Program-made: the position numbers and the translations under genes
Notes under the pieces: model-generated
Seen by the model: the letters and a program-made list of their open reading frames with translations, nothing else
Told to the model about the DNA's origin: nothing
Database searches by the model: none
Source of the DNA: Bog-756 sp963756515
GTDB taxonomy: Bacteria > Actinomycetota > Acidimicrobiia > Acidimicrobiales > RAAP-2
Assembly (NCBI GenBank): GCA_963756515.1
Contig: CAVWNV010000004.1
Span: 62,001 to 126,000, forward strand
DNA length: 64,000 bases
Direction: 5' to 3'
Part shown: in pieces, positions 16,537-25,473 of the stretch
How positions within the stretch are numbered: the first letter of the stretch is position 1
Layout of the letters: the number at the start of each line of letters is the position of its first letter

Positions 16537-18042
16537 ATGACGACAACGACCTCCCCCACCGAAGCGGCCGGCGACGGCGCCATCTCCGAATCCCAGGCCA
16601 ACCACAACCGACGCTGGTGGATCCTCGCCGTGCTGGGCGTCGCCCAGCTGATGGTGATCCTCGACAACACCATCGTCAACATCGCCCTGCCCACGGCCCA
16701 GCACTCGCTCGGCTTCTCCAATGCCGACCGGCAGTGGGTCGTGACGGCCTACTCCCTGGCCTTCGGCAGTCTCCTCCTCCTCGGCGGACGGATCGGCGAC
16801 ATCTTCGGACGCAAGCGGACCCTGATGGTCGGCCTCGTCGGCTTCGCCGGGGCGTCCGCCCTCGGCGGGGCCTCCGTCAACTTCGCCATGCTCGTGACCG
16901 CCCGCACCATCCAGGGCGCGTTCGGGGCCCTCCTGGCCCCGTCGGTTCTCGCCCTCCTCACCACGACCTTCACCAACGGAAGCGAACGGGCCAAAGCCTT
17001 CGCCATCTACGGCGGCATTGCCGGAGCCGGAGGTGCGCTCGGCCTGTTGCTGGGCGGGATCCTGACCTCGTACGCGTCGTGGCGCTGGACACTCTTCGTC
17101 AATTTGGCGTTCGCCGCCATCGCCGCCACCGGTTCCCTGCTCTGGCTCAAGAACGACAAGGCGGCCGACCACGACCCGCTCGACCTTCCCGGCCTCTTCC
17201 TGGTCACCGGAGGTCTGTTCTGCCTCGTCTTCGGCTTCTCCCACGCCGAGACCACGGCGTGGAGCAACCCCTACACCATCGGGTTCCTGGTGCTGGGCGT
17301 GGTCCTGTTGGCCGTCTTCGGAGCCATCCAATTCCGGGTGAAGTACCCGCTGTTGCCTCCCCGGGTCGTGCTCAACCGGACCCGAGGGGGATCGATTCTG
17401 GCCATGCTGTTCGCCAGCATCGGCATCTTCGGAGTCTTCTTGTTCCTCACCTACTACCTCCAGGGGACACTGGGGTTCAGCCCGGTGAAGACCGGCGTCG
17501 CCTTTCTGCCCATGGTGGCGGCCCTGGCCGGCATGGCCCAGGTGTCCAACCGGGTCCTGCTGCCCAAGTTCGGCCCCAAGAAGATCATTCCCATCGGCCT
17601 GATCATGGCGTCGGTGGCTCTCTACCTTCTCCACCTGCTCGGCTTGAACAGTTCGTACGCCAGTCACGTCCTGCCTTACATCATCCTGCTGGGTCTGGGG
17701 TTCGGACTGAGCCTGGCCCCGTCGTTCAGCACCGGGACCCTCGGTCTCGCCCCCCACGACGCCGGGGTGGGATCGGCCACCCTGAACACCTCCCAGCAGG
17801 TCGGTGGCTCCATCGGCACTGCCCTGCTCAACACGTTGGCGGCCGGGGCGGCCACCGCCTATCTGGTGGGAAGGGCCGCCACACCGGCCAACCTGCGCTC
17901 GGCGGCTCTACACAGCTACACCACGGCGTTCCTGTGGTCGTCGCTCATCTTCGTGGCCGGCGCGGTCATCGCCGCGCTCGTGCTGGAACGGGGCACGCTG
18001 CAGGAGCTGTCGGCGCCGACCGGGTCCGCCCCGGGCAGTTGA
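16537..18042 (+). CDS. MFS drug/H+ antiporter, DHA2 (EmrB/QacA) family, 14 TM
   Basis: A 501-residue permease. Family signatures include VILDNTIVNIALPTAQ (motif D1 of 14-TM drug antiporters), LLLLGGRIGDIFGRKRTLMVG (motif A), and GALLAPSVLALLTTTF, then GGIAGAGGALGLLLGGILTSYASWRWTLFVN (motif C region). It probably exports toxic hydrophobic compounds using the proton gradient. The ATG at 16537 puts a short polar tail before helix 1; in-frame codons upstream to 16501 lack similarity. The divergent TetR gene probably controls it. The stop codon lies inside a perfect palindrome shared with the convergent oxidoreductase gene. Confidence 0.93.
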   Translation: MTTTTSPTEAAGDGAISESQANHNRRWWILAVLGVAQLMVILDNTIVNIALPTAQHSLGFSNADRQWVVTAYSLAFGSLLLLGGRIGDIFGRKRTLMVGLVGFAGASALGGASVNFAMLVTARTIQGAFGALLAPSVLALLTTTFTNGSERAKAFAIYGGIAGAGGALGLLLGGILTSYASWRWTLFVNLAFAAIAATGSLLWLKNDKAADHDPLDLPGLFLVTGGLFCLVFGFSHAETTAWSNPYTIGFLVLGVVLLAVFGAIQFRVKYPLLPPRVVLNRTRGGSILAMLFASIGIFGVFLFLTYYLQGTLGFSPVKTGVAFLPMVAALAGMAQVSNRVLLPKFGPKKIIPIGLIMASVALYLLHLLGLNSSYASHVLPYIILLGLGFGLSLAPSFSTGTLGLAPHDAGVGSATLNTSQQVGGSIGTALLNTLAAGAATAYLVGRAATPANLRSAALHSYTTAFLWSSLIFVAGAVIAALVLERGTLQELSAPTGSAPGS

Positions 18043-18057
18043 GTCCGGCCGGACTCA
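18040..18057. terminator. 18-base perfect palindrome spanning both convergent stop codons
   Basis: TGAGTCCGGCCGGACTCA is a perfect palindrome. Its left TGA is the stop of the MFS gene and its right end, read on the minus strand, is the TGA of the OYE gene. It could work as a compact bidirectional transcription stop, though it has no loop and no U-tract. Confidence 0.4.
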
Positions 18058-19260
18058 GGCCGATCCGTTCTCGGGCACGAGCACGCAACGGGTGCCGGAG
18101 TAGATGGTGGGCATGCACTTGTTGCAGTGGATGCAGAGACCCTCGTTACGGGACCCCGTCTCCCACCGATTGACCAGGTCCGGCTGGCGGAGCAAGGCCC
18201 GGGCCATGGCCACGAACGAGAACCCCTCGGCCAGAGCCCCCTCCACGGTCTCGAGTCTGTTGACTCCACCCAGCAGGACGAGGGGAAGCGACAGAGCGTC
18301 GAGGAACTGGCGGGCGTAGGGCAGGAAGTAGGCCTCCTCGAAGGGATACTCGAGGAGGAACCGTGAGCCCACCACGCGGAAACCGGCGCGAAGCGGTGCC
18401 GGCAGGGTGGCGGCGAACTCCACCCTCGGGGCCTCACCGCGGAACAGGTACATCGGATTGGACAGTGAGCTGCCACCGGTCAGCTCGAGGGCGTCGAGGG
18501 CACCGCCGGACTCGAGCATGTGCCCGAACTCGACGCTCTCGTCCAACCAGAACCCGCCGTCCACGCCGTCCGCCATGTTGAGTTTGGCGATCACCGCGGC
18601 CCTGTCCCCCACCGCTTCTTTCACCGCGTCGACCACCTGGAGTGGAAAGCGGGCCCGGTTGGCCAGGCTCCCGCCCCACCGGTCGTTCCGTCGGTTCAGT
18701 TTCGGGCTCAAGAACGCGCTCAGCAGATAGTTGTGACCCAGGTGGATCTCGACACAGTCGAAGCCGGCCTCGACAGCGAGCGCCGCGCCCAGTCGGTAGT
18801 CGTCGGTGATGCGGACGATGTCATCATCGGTGACGGCCCGGGTCACTCCCCCGCCGGCGTTGATCCGACGGGTCGGGGCCAGCGCCGGGGCCCGGTTGGA
18901 ACGGGCGTTGGCCACGGGCCCGGCGTGACCGATCTGGGCCGAAGCGGCCGCACCGGCCTCGTGGACCGCGTCGGTGACGCGCCGGAGACCGGGGACCGCC
19001 TCGTCTCCGAGCAGGACGCAGTGGCGATCGGTCCGGCCCTCGGGGGACACGGCCAGGTACGCCACGGTCGACATGGCCACCCCCCCTTCGGCCATGCGGC
19101 GATGGAACTCCACCAATCCCTCCCCCACGACCCCCTTCGGCGTGGCCCCCTCGAACGTCGCCGACTTGATGATCCGGTTCCTGAGGGCGAGCGGGCCGAG
19201 CCGGGCCGGGCCGAACACGACCGGACCCAGCCCTCCGTCAGGACTCCGCACCGCATTCAT
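18055..19260 (-). CDS. NADH:flavin oxidoreductase (old yellow enzyme family) with Fe-S-type cysteine cluster
   Basis: A 401-residue FMN TIM-barrel enzyme. The N-terminus LGPLALRNRIIKSATFEG, the active-site region AQIGHAG, EIHLGHNYLLSAFLSPKLNRRNDRWGG and the flavin-phosphate region AMARALLRQPDLV are typical of OYE/2,4-dienoyl-CoA reductase-type proteins. The C-terminal CIHCNKC followed after nine residues by Cys fits the 4Fe-4S motif of the dienoyl-CoA-reductase branch, but the usual FAD/NADH domain (another about 250 residues) is missing, so electrons must come from elsewhere. The substrate is unknown; enoyl-CoA or enone reduction is likely. The gene is convergent with the MFS gene. Confidence 0.88.
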   Translation of the reverse strand: MNAVRSPDGGLGPVVFGPARLGPLALRNRIIKSATFEGATPKGVVGEGLVEFHRRMAEGGVAMSTVAYLAVSPEGRTDRHCVLLGDEAVPGLRRVTDAVHEAGAAASAQIGHAGPVANARSNRAPALAPTRRINAGGGVTRAVTDDDIVRITDDYRLGAALAVEAGFDCVEIHLGHNYLLSAFLSPKLNRRNDRWGGSLANRARFPLQVVDAVKEAVGDRAAVIAKLNMADGVDGGFWLDESVEFGHMLESGGALDALELTGGSSLSNPMYLFRGEAPRVEFAATLPAPLRAGFRVVGSRFLLEYPFEEAYFLPYARQFLDALSLPLVLLGGVNRLETVEGALAEGFSFVAMARALLRQPDLVNRWETGSRNEGLCIHCNKCMPTIYSGTRCVLVPENGSA

Positions 19261-19297
19261 CCTCGAGGACCTCCCGTGCCGACTGGTTGCACCCGGT

Positions 19298-20077
19298 CTA
19301 CCCCGCTCCGCTCAGGTCGGCATCTTCAAGAGCGGCCATCACCGCTTCGGTCAGACTCGGATGGCACACCACCAGGTCGGGGAGCCACGGGTCGGGCTGC
19401 GAGTAGCGGAGAGGCGAGCCGTCCAGGCGGCTGGCATGGAGTCCCATGGCCAGGGCCACCGCCACCGGTGCGGCCGAATCCCACTCGTACTGACCCCCGG
19501 CGTGGACGTAGACCTCGGCCTCGCCCCGGATGACGGCGGCGATCTTGGCCCCGGCCGAACCCATCGGCACCGTCTCGGCTCCCAGCCGATCGGCCACGAA
19601 CGGAACGAACGAGGGCGGTCGGGTCCGGCTCACCACCATGCGGGGAGTGGGTGGGGCCGGCTGCAGCGGGGGTGGGTGTCCGGTGCCCAGCACCAGCCCC
19701 ATGGCCGGGAGCGCCACCGCGCCGACCACCGGGTCGCCGTCGACGGCCAGGGCCACATGTACGGCCCAGTCCTCCCGTCCCTCCGAGTATTCGCGGGTAC
19801 CGTCCAGCGGGTCGACGATCCAGATCCGACCGGCCTCCGGTCCCAGCTCGGTGGACTGGTCCGCCTCCTCCGAACGGATGCGATCGTCGGGGAACCGCTC
19901 GGCGATCCGGCCCACGAGGAGACGGTGCGACCTGCGATCACCCTCCTGGCCCAGAGCCCGACCGGACTCCGGACCCGAGCGGAGCTGGATCAGCAGTTCA
20001 CCCGCCTCCCCGGCCAGCTCGACGGCGCCCCGGTGCTCATCGCCCAGTGGCGTGGCCTCATCCGGAGGCACGGTCAC
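19298..20077 (-). CDS. cysQ: 3'(2'),5'-bisphosphate nucleotidase, CysQ-like (inositol monophosphatase family)
   Basis: A 259-residue Mg-dependent phosphatase. SEEADQ supplies the first metal Glu, IWIVDPLDGTREY is the WxxDPxDGT signature, and QYEWDSAAPVAVALAMG carries the C-terminal metal Asp (WDxAAP). CysQ hydrolyses 3'-phosphoadenosine 5'-phosphate left over from PAPS use, or inositol phosphates; the residues REY after DGT favour the CysQ branch. It could support the sulfur genes at 52-57 kb, although it is not linked to them. The GTG at 20077 is the likely start; the open frame does not extend with similarity upstream. Confidence 0.85.
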   Translation of the reverse strand: MTVPPDEATPLGDEHRGAVELAGEAGELLIQLRSGPESGRALGQEGDRRSHRLLVGRIAERFPDDRIRSEEADQSTELGPEAGRIWIVDPLDGTREYSEGREDWAVHVALAVDGDPVVGAVALPAMGLVLGTGHPPPLQPAPPTPRMVVSRTRPPSFVPFVADRLGAETVPMGSAGAKIAAVIRGEAEVYVHAGGQYEWDSAAPVAVALAMGLHASRLDGSPLRYSQPDPWLPDLVVCHPSLTEAVMAALEDADLSGAG

Positions 20078-20275
20078 CCCTGCTGCTCGGCCCGTTCGAC
20101 ACCATGTTCTCCCCTCGATCGGATGGAATCCTCGGCATGGAATCCCCGCCCTACGGTGGCCGGGGCGGTGCCGGGTCCCCGGCGGTCCACCAGTCTGCCC
20201 GACAACGCGGTCATGGCGTGGCTACCAGCCCGGATGCGGGACACCGGGCCCGGGGTGGGTACGCTGCCCCGGATC

Positions 20276-20698
20276 ATGACATCGTCACCGGCAATGACCG
20301 CGGAGGAGCTCCAGCAGATGCTGGACGGGGCCTTCCCCGGCCACAAGATCCCCTACGTGGTCGAGGAGATCACCGCCACCACGGTGCGGATGCGACAGGA
20401 GATCGGGCTCTACGACAGCCGGCCGGGCGGGACCGTGTCGGGACCCACCCTGATGGCCCTGGCCGACTGCACGGCCTGGATGGTGATCGTCGGTCAGATC
20501 GGGCCGGTGGCCCTGTCGGTGACCACCAGCCTCCACATCGACTTCTTCCGCCGGCCCGAGCTGGTGGACCTGGTGGCCGAGGGCACACTGTTGAAGCTCG
20601 GGAAGAGACTGGGTGTGGCCGAGGTGGCCCTGTACTCGGTCGGGAACGACGACATGGTGGCCAAAGCCCAAGTCACGTACTCGATCCCCCCTCGGTAG
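20276..20698 (+). CDS. PaaI-type hot-dog thioesterase
   Basis: A 140-residue hot-dog-fold protein resembling phenylacetic-acid-type (PaaI) acyl-CoA thioesterases. Typical pieces are RPGGTVSGPTLMALADCTAWM (central helix with SGPxLMxLAD, holding the acidic catalytic residue), VALSVTTSLHIDFFRRP and LVAEGTLLKLGKRLGVAEV. It probably releases acids from CoA thioesters; the acyl group is unknown. The ATG at 20276 lies about 200 bases after the divergent CysQ start; ATG at 20294 is an alternative that starts MTAEELQQ. It is followed by the amidohydrolase gene on the same strand. Confidence 0.88.
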   Translation: MTSSPAMTAEELQQMLDGAFPGHKIPYVVEEITATTVRMRQEIGLYDSRPGGTVSGPTLMALADCTAWMVIVGQIGPVALSVTTSLHIDFFRRPELVDLVAEGTLLKLGKRLGVAEVALYSVGNDDMVAKAQVTYSIPPR

Positions 20699-20793
20699 CG
20701 GACCGGCTACCGGTGGCGTGCCGACAGCGTCGTTGCATTCGACCGTTGGTCCGTGTCAGCATCGTCAGACCGACTTACAAGGGGGAACCGAGC

Positions 20794-22516
20794 ATGCATG
20801 ACCTGGTCATTCGCGGTGGGACGGTGGTCGACGGGACCGGAGTTCCGGGCCGCGTCGCCGACGTCACCGTGGACCGCGGACGGATCAGCGGTGTCGGTTC
20901 CTTCGCCGGAGAGTCGGCCAGCCGGACCGTGGACGCCGACGGGCTCCTCATCACGCCGGGCTGGGTGGACATCCACACCCACTACGACGGGCAGGCCACA
21001 TGGGACGAGGTGCTGGCCCCGAGCAGCTGGCACGGCGTCACCACCATCGTCACCGGCAACTGCGGCGTGGGCTTCGCCCCGGCGCGTCCCGACCGCCACG
21101 AATGGCTCATCGGTCTGATGGAAGGCGTCGAGGACATCCCCGGAACCGCGCTCTCCGAGGGCATGAAGTGGGAGTGGGAGAGCTTCCCCGAGTACCTCGA
21201 CACGTTGGACCAGCGGAAGTGGACCATGGACGTGGGGACCCAGATCGCCCACGGTGCCGTGCGCTCGTACGTGATGGGCGAGCGGGGAGCACGCAACGAG
21301 GCGGCCACGACCGAGGACATCGCCCGCATGAAGGAGTTGGTCAAAGAGGCGATCACCGCCGGCGCGCTGGGGTTCTCCACCTCACGCACCATCGCCCACA
21401 TCGCCATCGACGGCGAGCCGGTGCCCGGCACGTTCGCAGCCGAGGACGAGCTGTTCGGTATCGGGAGCGCCCTCGGCGAGTTGGGCACCGGTGTGTTCGA
21501 GCTGGCCCCGATGGGATCGGCCGGCGAGGACATCATCGGCCCGAGGAAGGAGGTCGATTGGATGCGACGCCTCTCCGCCGCCATCCGACGACCGGTCACC
21601 TTCGCGCTGCTGCAGGTTGACGCGGCGCCCGAGCTCTGGCGCGAGCTGATGGACGAGTCGCTACGCGCCGTGGACGAAGGGGCCGATCTGTGGCCGCAGG
21701 TGGCCGGGCGGGCCACCGGCCTGCTGTCCGGTCACTTCACCACCTACAGCCTGTTCGACCTGGTGCCGGCCTACCAGCAGCTGAAGGCCAAGGCCCTCTC
21801 GTCCGAGGAGTTCGTCGCGGCGTTGCGCAGCCCCGAAGTGCGGGCCTCCATCGAGTCGTGGGAGCCCGATGGCGACGCGGCCCGCATGGACCAGGCCTAC
21901 CGCACCACCTTCACCCTGGGCAGCCCACCGGAGTACGAGCCCGGGCCCGACCGCTCCCTGGCCAGCATCGCCGCCGCCACCGGGAAGTCGCCGTTGCAGG
22001 TGGCCTACGACGCCATGCTCGAGAACGACGGGCGGGGACTGTTGTACGTGCCCATTCTGAACTACTCCGACGGCGACCTCGGACCGGCCCGCGAGATGCT
22101 GCTCCACCCCCGGGCTGCAGCCGGCCTGGCCGACGGCGGTGCCCACTGCGGAGTCATCTGTGATGCGGGTCAGCCCACATTCATGCTCACCCACTGGACC
22201 CGCGACCGCCGAGCGCGGCGACCGCCTCCCGCTCGAGTGGGTCGTGAAGAAGCAGACCCAAGACACGGCCCGGCTCTACGGCTTGACCGACCGCGGCACC
22301 ATCGAGGTCGGCGCCCTGGCCGACCTCAACATCATCGACTACGACCATCTCCAGCTGGGCGATCCGGTCGTGGTCGACGACCTGCCGGCCCACGGTCGGC
22401 GCATCGTGCAGGAGGCCACCGGCTACGTCGAGACCATCAAGTCCGGCGTGACCACCTTCGCCGACGGTCAGGACACCGGAGCCCGGCCCGGGACCCTGCT
22501 ACGGGGAGCACGCTGA
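20794..22516 (+). pseudogene. N-acyl-D-amino-acid deacylase-like amidohydrolase with a frameshift
   Basis: A D-aminoacylase-type amidohydrolase of about 573 residues read across two frames. The first frame starts at ATG 20794 (AAGGGGGA upstream) and carries LVIRGGTVVDGTG, the metal site WVDIHTHYDGQ, ADLWPQVAGR and LADGGAHCGVICDAG, then FMLTHWTRDR at about 22190-22207. The family-typical continuation ERGDRLPLEWVVKKQTQDTA, the ALADLNIIDYD module and the C-terminus lie one frame over, ending at 22516. One extra base (or two missing) near 22205-22212, in CGCGACCGCCGAGCG, explains it. Either the gene is recently broken or the sequence has an error there; all catalytic residues are intact. Confidence 0.82.
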
Positions 22517-22535
22517 CCATCGGGCCGTCATGGTG

Positions 22536-22910
22536 TCAGGAGTCGACGGGCGGTCCGACGTCGGCCGTGGCCCCCGTCCCCCCACCCGGCGACCCGGCCG
22601 CCGCCTCGGCCGCCGCCTCGGCCTGCATCTGCTGATACACCCGGTGCTCCACGATGAAGGCCAGCGTGGGCACGAAGCCGGCCGCCACCACCAGCAGGAT
22701 CCGTCCCAGTCTCCAGTGGGCCCGGCGGGCCAGGTCGGCCGCGGTGACCAGGTAGACGAGGTAGAGGTAGCCGTGGATCGGGGCCACGATCTCCTCGGCC
22801 AGCTTCGGATGGTCCCCGAACGCCTGGAAGATGATCACGACGGTGAGACAGATCAGCGCCGTCCCCACCACGAAGGCCATCACCCGATAGCGGATCAGCG
22901 CGCCGTGCAC
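22536..22910 (-). CDS. DUF3817-family small membrane protein
   Basis: A 124-residue membrane protein matching the actinobacterial DUF3817 pattern: LIRYRVMAFVVGTALICLTVV, then KLAEEIVAPIHGYLYLVYLVTAADLA with a conserved PIHGYLY, then WRLGRILLVVAAGFVPTLAFIVEHRV. About three membrane helices are followed by an Ala/Gly-rich tail. The GTG at 22910 is chosen as the start because it directly precedes the conserved LIRYR; the frame is open much further upstream but in non-coding-like sequence. The family is unknown in function. It follows, by about 70 bases, another membrane protein gene on the same strand, a pairing often seen in actinobacteria. Confidence 0.85.
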   Translation of the reverse strand: MHGALIRYRVMAFVVGTALICLTVVIIFQAFGDHPKLAEEIVAPIHGYLYLVYLVTAADLARRAHWRLGRILLVVAAGFVPTLAFIVEHRVYQQMQAEAAAEAAAGSPGGGTGATADVGPPVDS

Positions 22911-22980
22911 GACACCCCCGACCCTGGGTGGACCCGGCGTCCAGGGTCGGAACCCCGCCACCCTGTCGCCACCAACGCCC

Positions 22981-23547
22981 TCACCGGCGCGGGACCCCGG
23001 TGTCGGCGGCCTCGGCGGCCCTGGGGGACTGGCCCGAATCGCCCGAGGTGGAGGTGTCGCTCCGGTCGGCGGCATCGGTCGGGTCCGGGGTGCGGACATC
23101 GACCCCGTCGGCCGCGGCCAGTTCGGCCAGGTAGCGGTTGTAGGCCGCCAGCCGGGCGGCCTCGTCGGGTGTCTGCTCGGCGAAGCGCTCACTCCTCGGC
23201 CGGGCCTCCCCGTCGACAGCGGAGCGGGCCGCGATGGCCACGTTCTTGCCGCGCCCACCGCTGAGGGCCCAGCCTGGTTGGCGATAGTCGTCCCCGGCCC
23301 CGTCCCCGGTCTTCGACGCCGGAGCGATCCGACGGGTCACCGCTGTGGTCTGATCGTGGACGAGCTGCCACCAGACGTAGACCGCATAGCCGGCGAAGAG
23401 TGGCCACTCGAAGGTGTAGGCCCAGCTCAACGTGTTCCCGCCCAGGGCCCGATTCAGTTGCCAGTACGTGAGCCAGGCGAAGGCGGGCAGCAGGACCAGC
23501 AGCGTCACGTGCATCCCCATGCAACGGGGTGTGAAGTATCGACGCAC
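22981..23547 (-). CDS. Conserved actinobacterial membrane protein, two N-terminal TM helices
   Basis: A 188-residue protein. The N-terminus RRYFTPRCMGMHVTLLVLLPAFAWL is a first membrane helix; it is followed by TYWQLNRALGGNTLSW and a second helix AYTFEWPLFAGYAVYVWWQLVHDQ. The remaining about 120 residues are hydrophilic and charged, with an AARLAAYNRYLAELAA helix and an Asp/Ser-rich tail. The wording GGNTLSWAYTFEWP is conserved in actinobacterial homologues of unknown role that stand next to DUF3817 genes. The GTG at 23547 is the likely start. It probably forms an operon with the DUF3817 gene downstream. Confidence 0.8.
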   Translation of the reverse strand: MRRYFTPRCMGMHVTLLVLLPAFAWLTYWQLNRALGGNTLSWAYTFEWPLFAGYAVYVWWQLVHDQTTAVTRRIAPASKTGDGAGDDYRQPGWALSGGRGKNVAIAARSAVDGEARPRSERFAEQTPDEAARLAAYNRYLAELAAADGVDVRTPDPTDAADRSDTSTSGDSGQSPRAAEAADTGVPRR

Positions 23548-23815
23548 GTGCCAATCGTACCGTCGGGCCCCGTCGGGTCCCATTCGCCACGCCGACCTCG
23601 ACCGGTGCCGCGGCCGGTGCCGCGGCCGGTTCCGGTGCTGCTGGCCGGAAGCCTCCGCCCACGCGGCGGGCCGGCGGGACACCCGGACGACCAGGGATAT
23701 CCCCGAAATGGGCAGACCGGCTGCCTAGTATTTTTCTCGTCCCCTGCACAGGCACCGGGGCGCGGGAGTAGGCGGCTCGGATCTGTTCGCCACCGCCGAT
23801 CGAAAGGGCAAGACC

Positions 23816-24595
23816 ATGGACGAGCGTGTGAGAATCGGCATCGCCGAGGCCATCGGGACCATGATCCTCATCGCGGGGGGCCCGGGCACGGCCGTGCTGG
23901 CCACCGGCAATTTCTTCCCCAAGGGTTCGGTCGGCATACTCGGGGTGGCGCTGGCCTTCGGGCTCAGCCTGCTGGTGGCGGCCTACGCCATCGGCTCCAT
24001 CTCGGGCTGTCACATCAATCCGGCCGTCACGTTGGGCCTGTGGGTCATCGGCAAGACGAAGACCAGGGAGCTGCCCTTCTACATCGTGGGCCAGGTCGTG
24101 GGCGGACTGATCGGGGCCCTGATCATCTTCATCATCGCCAAGAGCAGCTCGGTGGCCTTCAGCGCCAAGACCTCGGGCTTCGCCTCCAACGGGTACGGGA
24201 TCCACTCCCCCGGCGGCTTCAAGCTCGGGGCCGTGATGCTGGCCGAGGTGTTCTTCACCGGTATCTTCGTCTTCATCATCGCCTCCACCAGTCGGCTGTC
24301 CATGCCGGTGGGGCTGACCGGGGTGACCGTGGGACTGACCCTGACCATCATCCACCTGATCTCCATCCCCATCGACAACACCTCGGTCAACCCGGCCCGC
24401 AGCCTGTCCACGGCGGTGTTCCAGGGGAGTTGGGCCCTGGACCAGCTCTGGGTGTTCATCGTCTTCCCCGTCGTCGGTGGCATCCTGGGCGGGGCGGCCT
24501 GGCGGGCCCTCCGACCGGCGTCGGACGAAGAGACCGAAGACGTGTCCGAGGCCGGCGCACCGGCCCCGTACGGCCGCCGGCCCCAGCCCGAGTAG
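23816..24595 (+). CDS. Aquaporin (AqpZ-like MIP channel)
   Basis: A 259-residue major intrinsic protein with six membrane helices and both half-helix NPA motifs: SGCHINPAVTLG (residues 63-74) and NTSVNPARSLSTAVF in the second half. The phrase AEAIGTMILIAGGPGTAVL opens the first repeat and AEVFFTGIFVFIIA the second. Residues around the second NPA (TSVNPARS) and the small side chains before it fit water-type aquaporins more than glycerol facilitators, which have NPARD. A charged C-terminal tail of about 30 residues is present. The ATG at 23816 is preceded by AAGGGCAAG. Confidence 0.93.
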   Translation: MDERVRIGIAEAIGTMILIAGGPGTAVLATGNFFPKGSVGILGVALAFGLSLLVAAYAIGSISGCHINPAVTLGLWVIGKTKTRELPFYIVGQVVGGLIGALIIFIIAKSSSVAFSAKTSGFASNGYGIHSPGGFKLGAVMLAEVFFTGIFVFIIASTSRLSMPVGLTGVTVGLTLTIIHLISIPIDNTSVNPARSLSTAVFQGSWALDQLWVFIVFPVVGGILGGAAWRALRPASDEETEDVSEAGAPAPYGRRPQPE

Positions 24596-24691
24596 ACGGC
24601 GGCTCCGGAGGGGTGGTCGCCTCGGACCGGTGGGGCGGCTAGAAACAGGGGCGGCCCCCTCACTGTCACAGCCCCGCCGTACCGTGCCCCC

Positions 24692-25348
24692 ATGACCTAC
24701 ACCACCCAACCCCCGACCCTGTTCCATCCCCACGTCGAAGTCCGCGTGAGCAAGCGCCGGAAGAAGACGGCGGGCGCCCACTGGGAGGGCGACCGCATCG
24801 TGGTGGTGGTTCCCACCCACCTCCGGGGCACCGAGCGCGACCTGATGGTCGAGTCCCTCACCCGCCGCCTGTTCCTCCACCGGCCGAACGTGCACGCCTC
24901 CGACGAGGTTCTGGAGCGACGGGCCGCGGCCCTCGGAGCCAGATACTTCGACGGCCTCACCCCGGCCTCCATCCGCTGGTCCACCACCCAGAACAAGCGG
25001 TGGGGATCGTGCACCCTCCAGACCCGGGAGATCCGCATCTCCGAGCGGCTCCGGGTGGCACCGGAGTGGGTCCTCGACGCCGTGATCGTCCACGAGCTGG
25101 CCCATCTCATCGAGCCGAACCACTCCCCCCGGTTCCGCCAGCTCGAGTCCCGCTACCCGAGACGTCAGGACGCCGACCTGTTCTTGGAGGGCTACTCCCT
25201 CGGTCTGCACATGCCGGCCAAGGGCGGTATCGACGGCCCCGGCCCCGAAGACGTCGGGGACGGAACCGGTGAACGCCCCGTCGACGACGGTACGACCGAC
25301 GACTACCTCACCGACGGGGTTCGGGCCGACGACGCGGCGGCAGGCTGA
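24692..25348 (+). CDS. YgjP/SprT-like zinc metallopeptidase-domain protein
   Basis: A 218-residue protein with the YgjP-type (WLM/SprT-like) zinc domain. The key motifs are NKRWGSCT (residues 102-108), IRISERLRVAPEWVLDAVIVHELAHL with HELAH at residues 134-138, and EPNHSPRFRQLESRYP, where H144 should be the third ligand. The N-terminal ARM-like part (VRVSKRRKKTAGAHWEGDRIVVVVP) differs from classical YgjP. The acidic C-terminal tail lacks similarity. Such proteins are presumed metallopeptidases, with unknown targets. The ATG at 24692 follows the aquaporin gene after about 95 bases. Confidence 0.88.
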   Translation: MTYTTQPPTLFHPHVEVRVSKRRKKTAGAHWEGDRIVVVVPTHLRGTERDLMVESLTRRLFLHRPNVHASDEVLERRAAALGARYFDGLTPASIRWSTTQNKRWGSCTLQTREIRISERLRVAPEWVLDAVIVHELAHLIEPNHSPRFRQLESRYPRRQDADLFLEGYSLGLHMPAKGGIDGPGPEDVGDGTGERPVDDGTTDDYLTDGVRADDAAAG

Positions 25349-25434
25349 CCGCCACCACCGGCACGTCGGGACGGGCACCCCATCCCCGGAGGGAAACGCT
25401 GGCCGGGGCCGGAACGGGCTGAACCATATAAAAT

Positions 25435-25467
25435 CGACTTGATTAGTCGGCTTTACCTGTCTACAGT
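25435..25467 (+). promoter_or_regulatory. Promoter with dyad overlapping -35, upstream of cysteine dioxygenase (likely leaderless)
   Basis: TTGATT (25439-25444) and TACAGT (25462-25467) are 17 bases apart. The start codon begins seven bases after the -10, so the transcript would begin at or next to the ATG at 25474, giving a leaderless mRNA. A perfect dyad CGACT-TGATT-AGTCG (25435-25449) overlaps the -35. Its GACT-N5-AGTC layout resembles sites of Rrf2/IscR-type regulators, which is only a pattern analogy. Confidence 0.5.
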
Positions 25468-25473
25468 GAACGC

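Noticed and set aside
15742..17757. Very long minus-strand open frame (671 codons) across the MFS gene
   Set aside because: Only its last 223 codons are a protein family (TetR). The rest is the antisense of the MFS gene and consists of Gly/Glu/Gln-rich sequence typical of high-GC shadow frames.
22918..23780. Longer versions of the DUF3817 and neighbouring membrane-protein genes
   Set aside because: The frames are open far upstream but only with Pro/Arg/Gly-rich shadow sequence. Family similarity begins at the chosen GTG codons.
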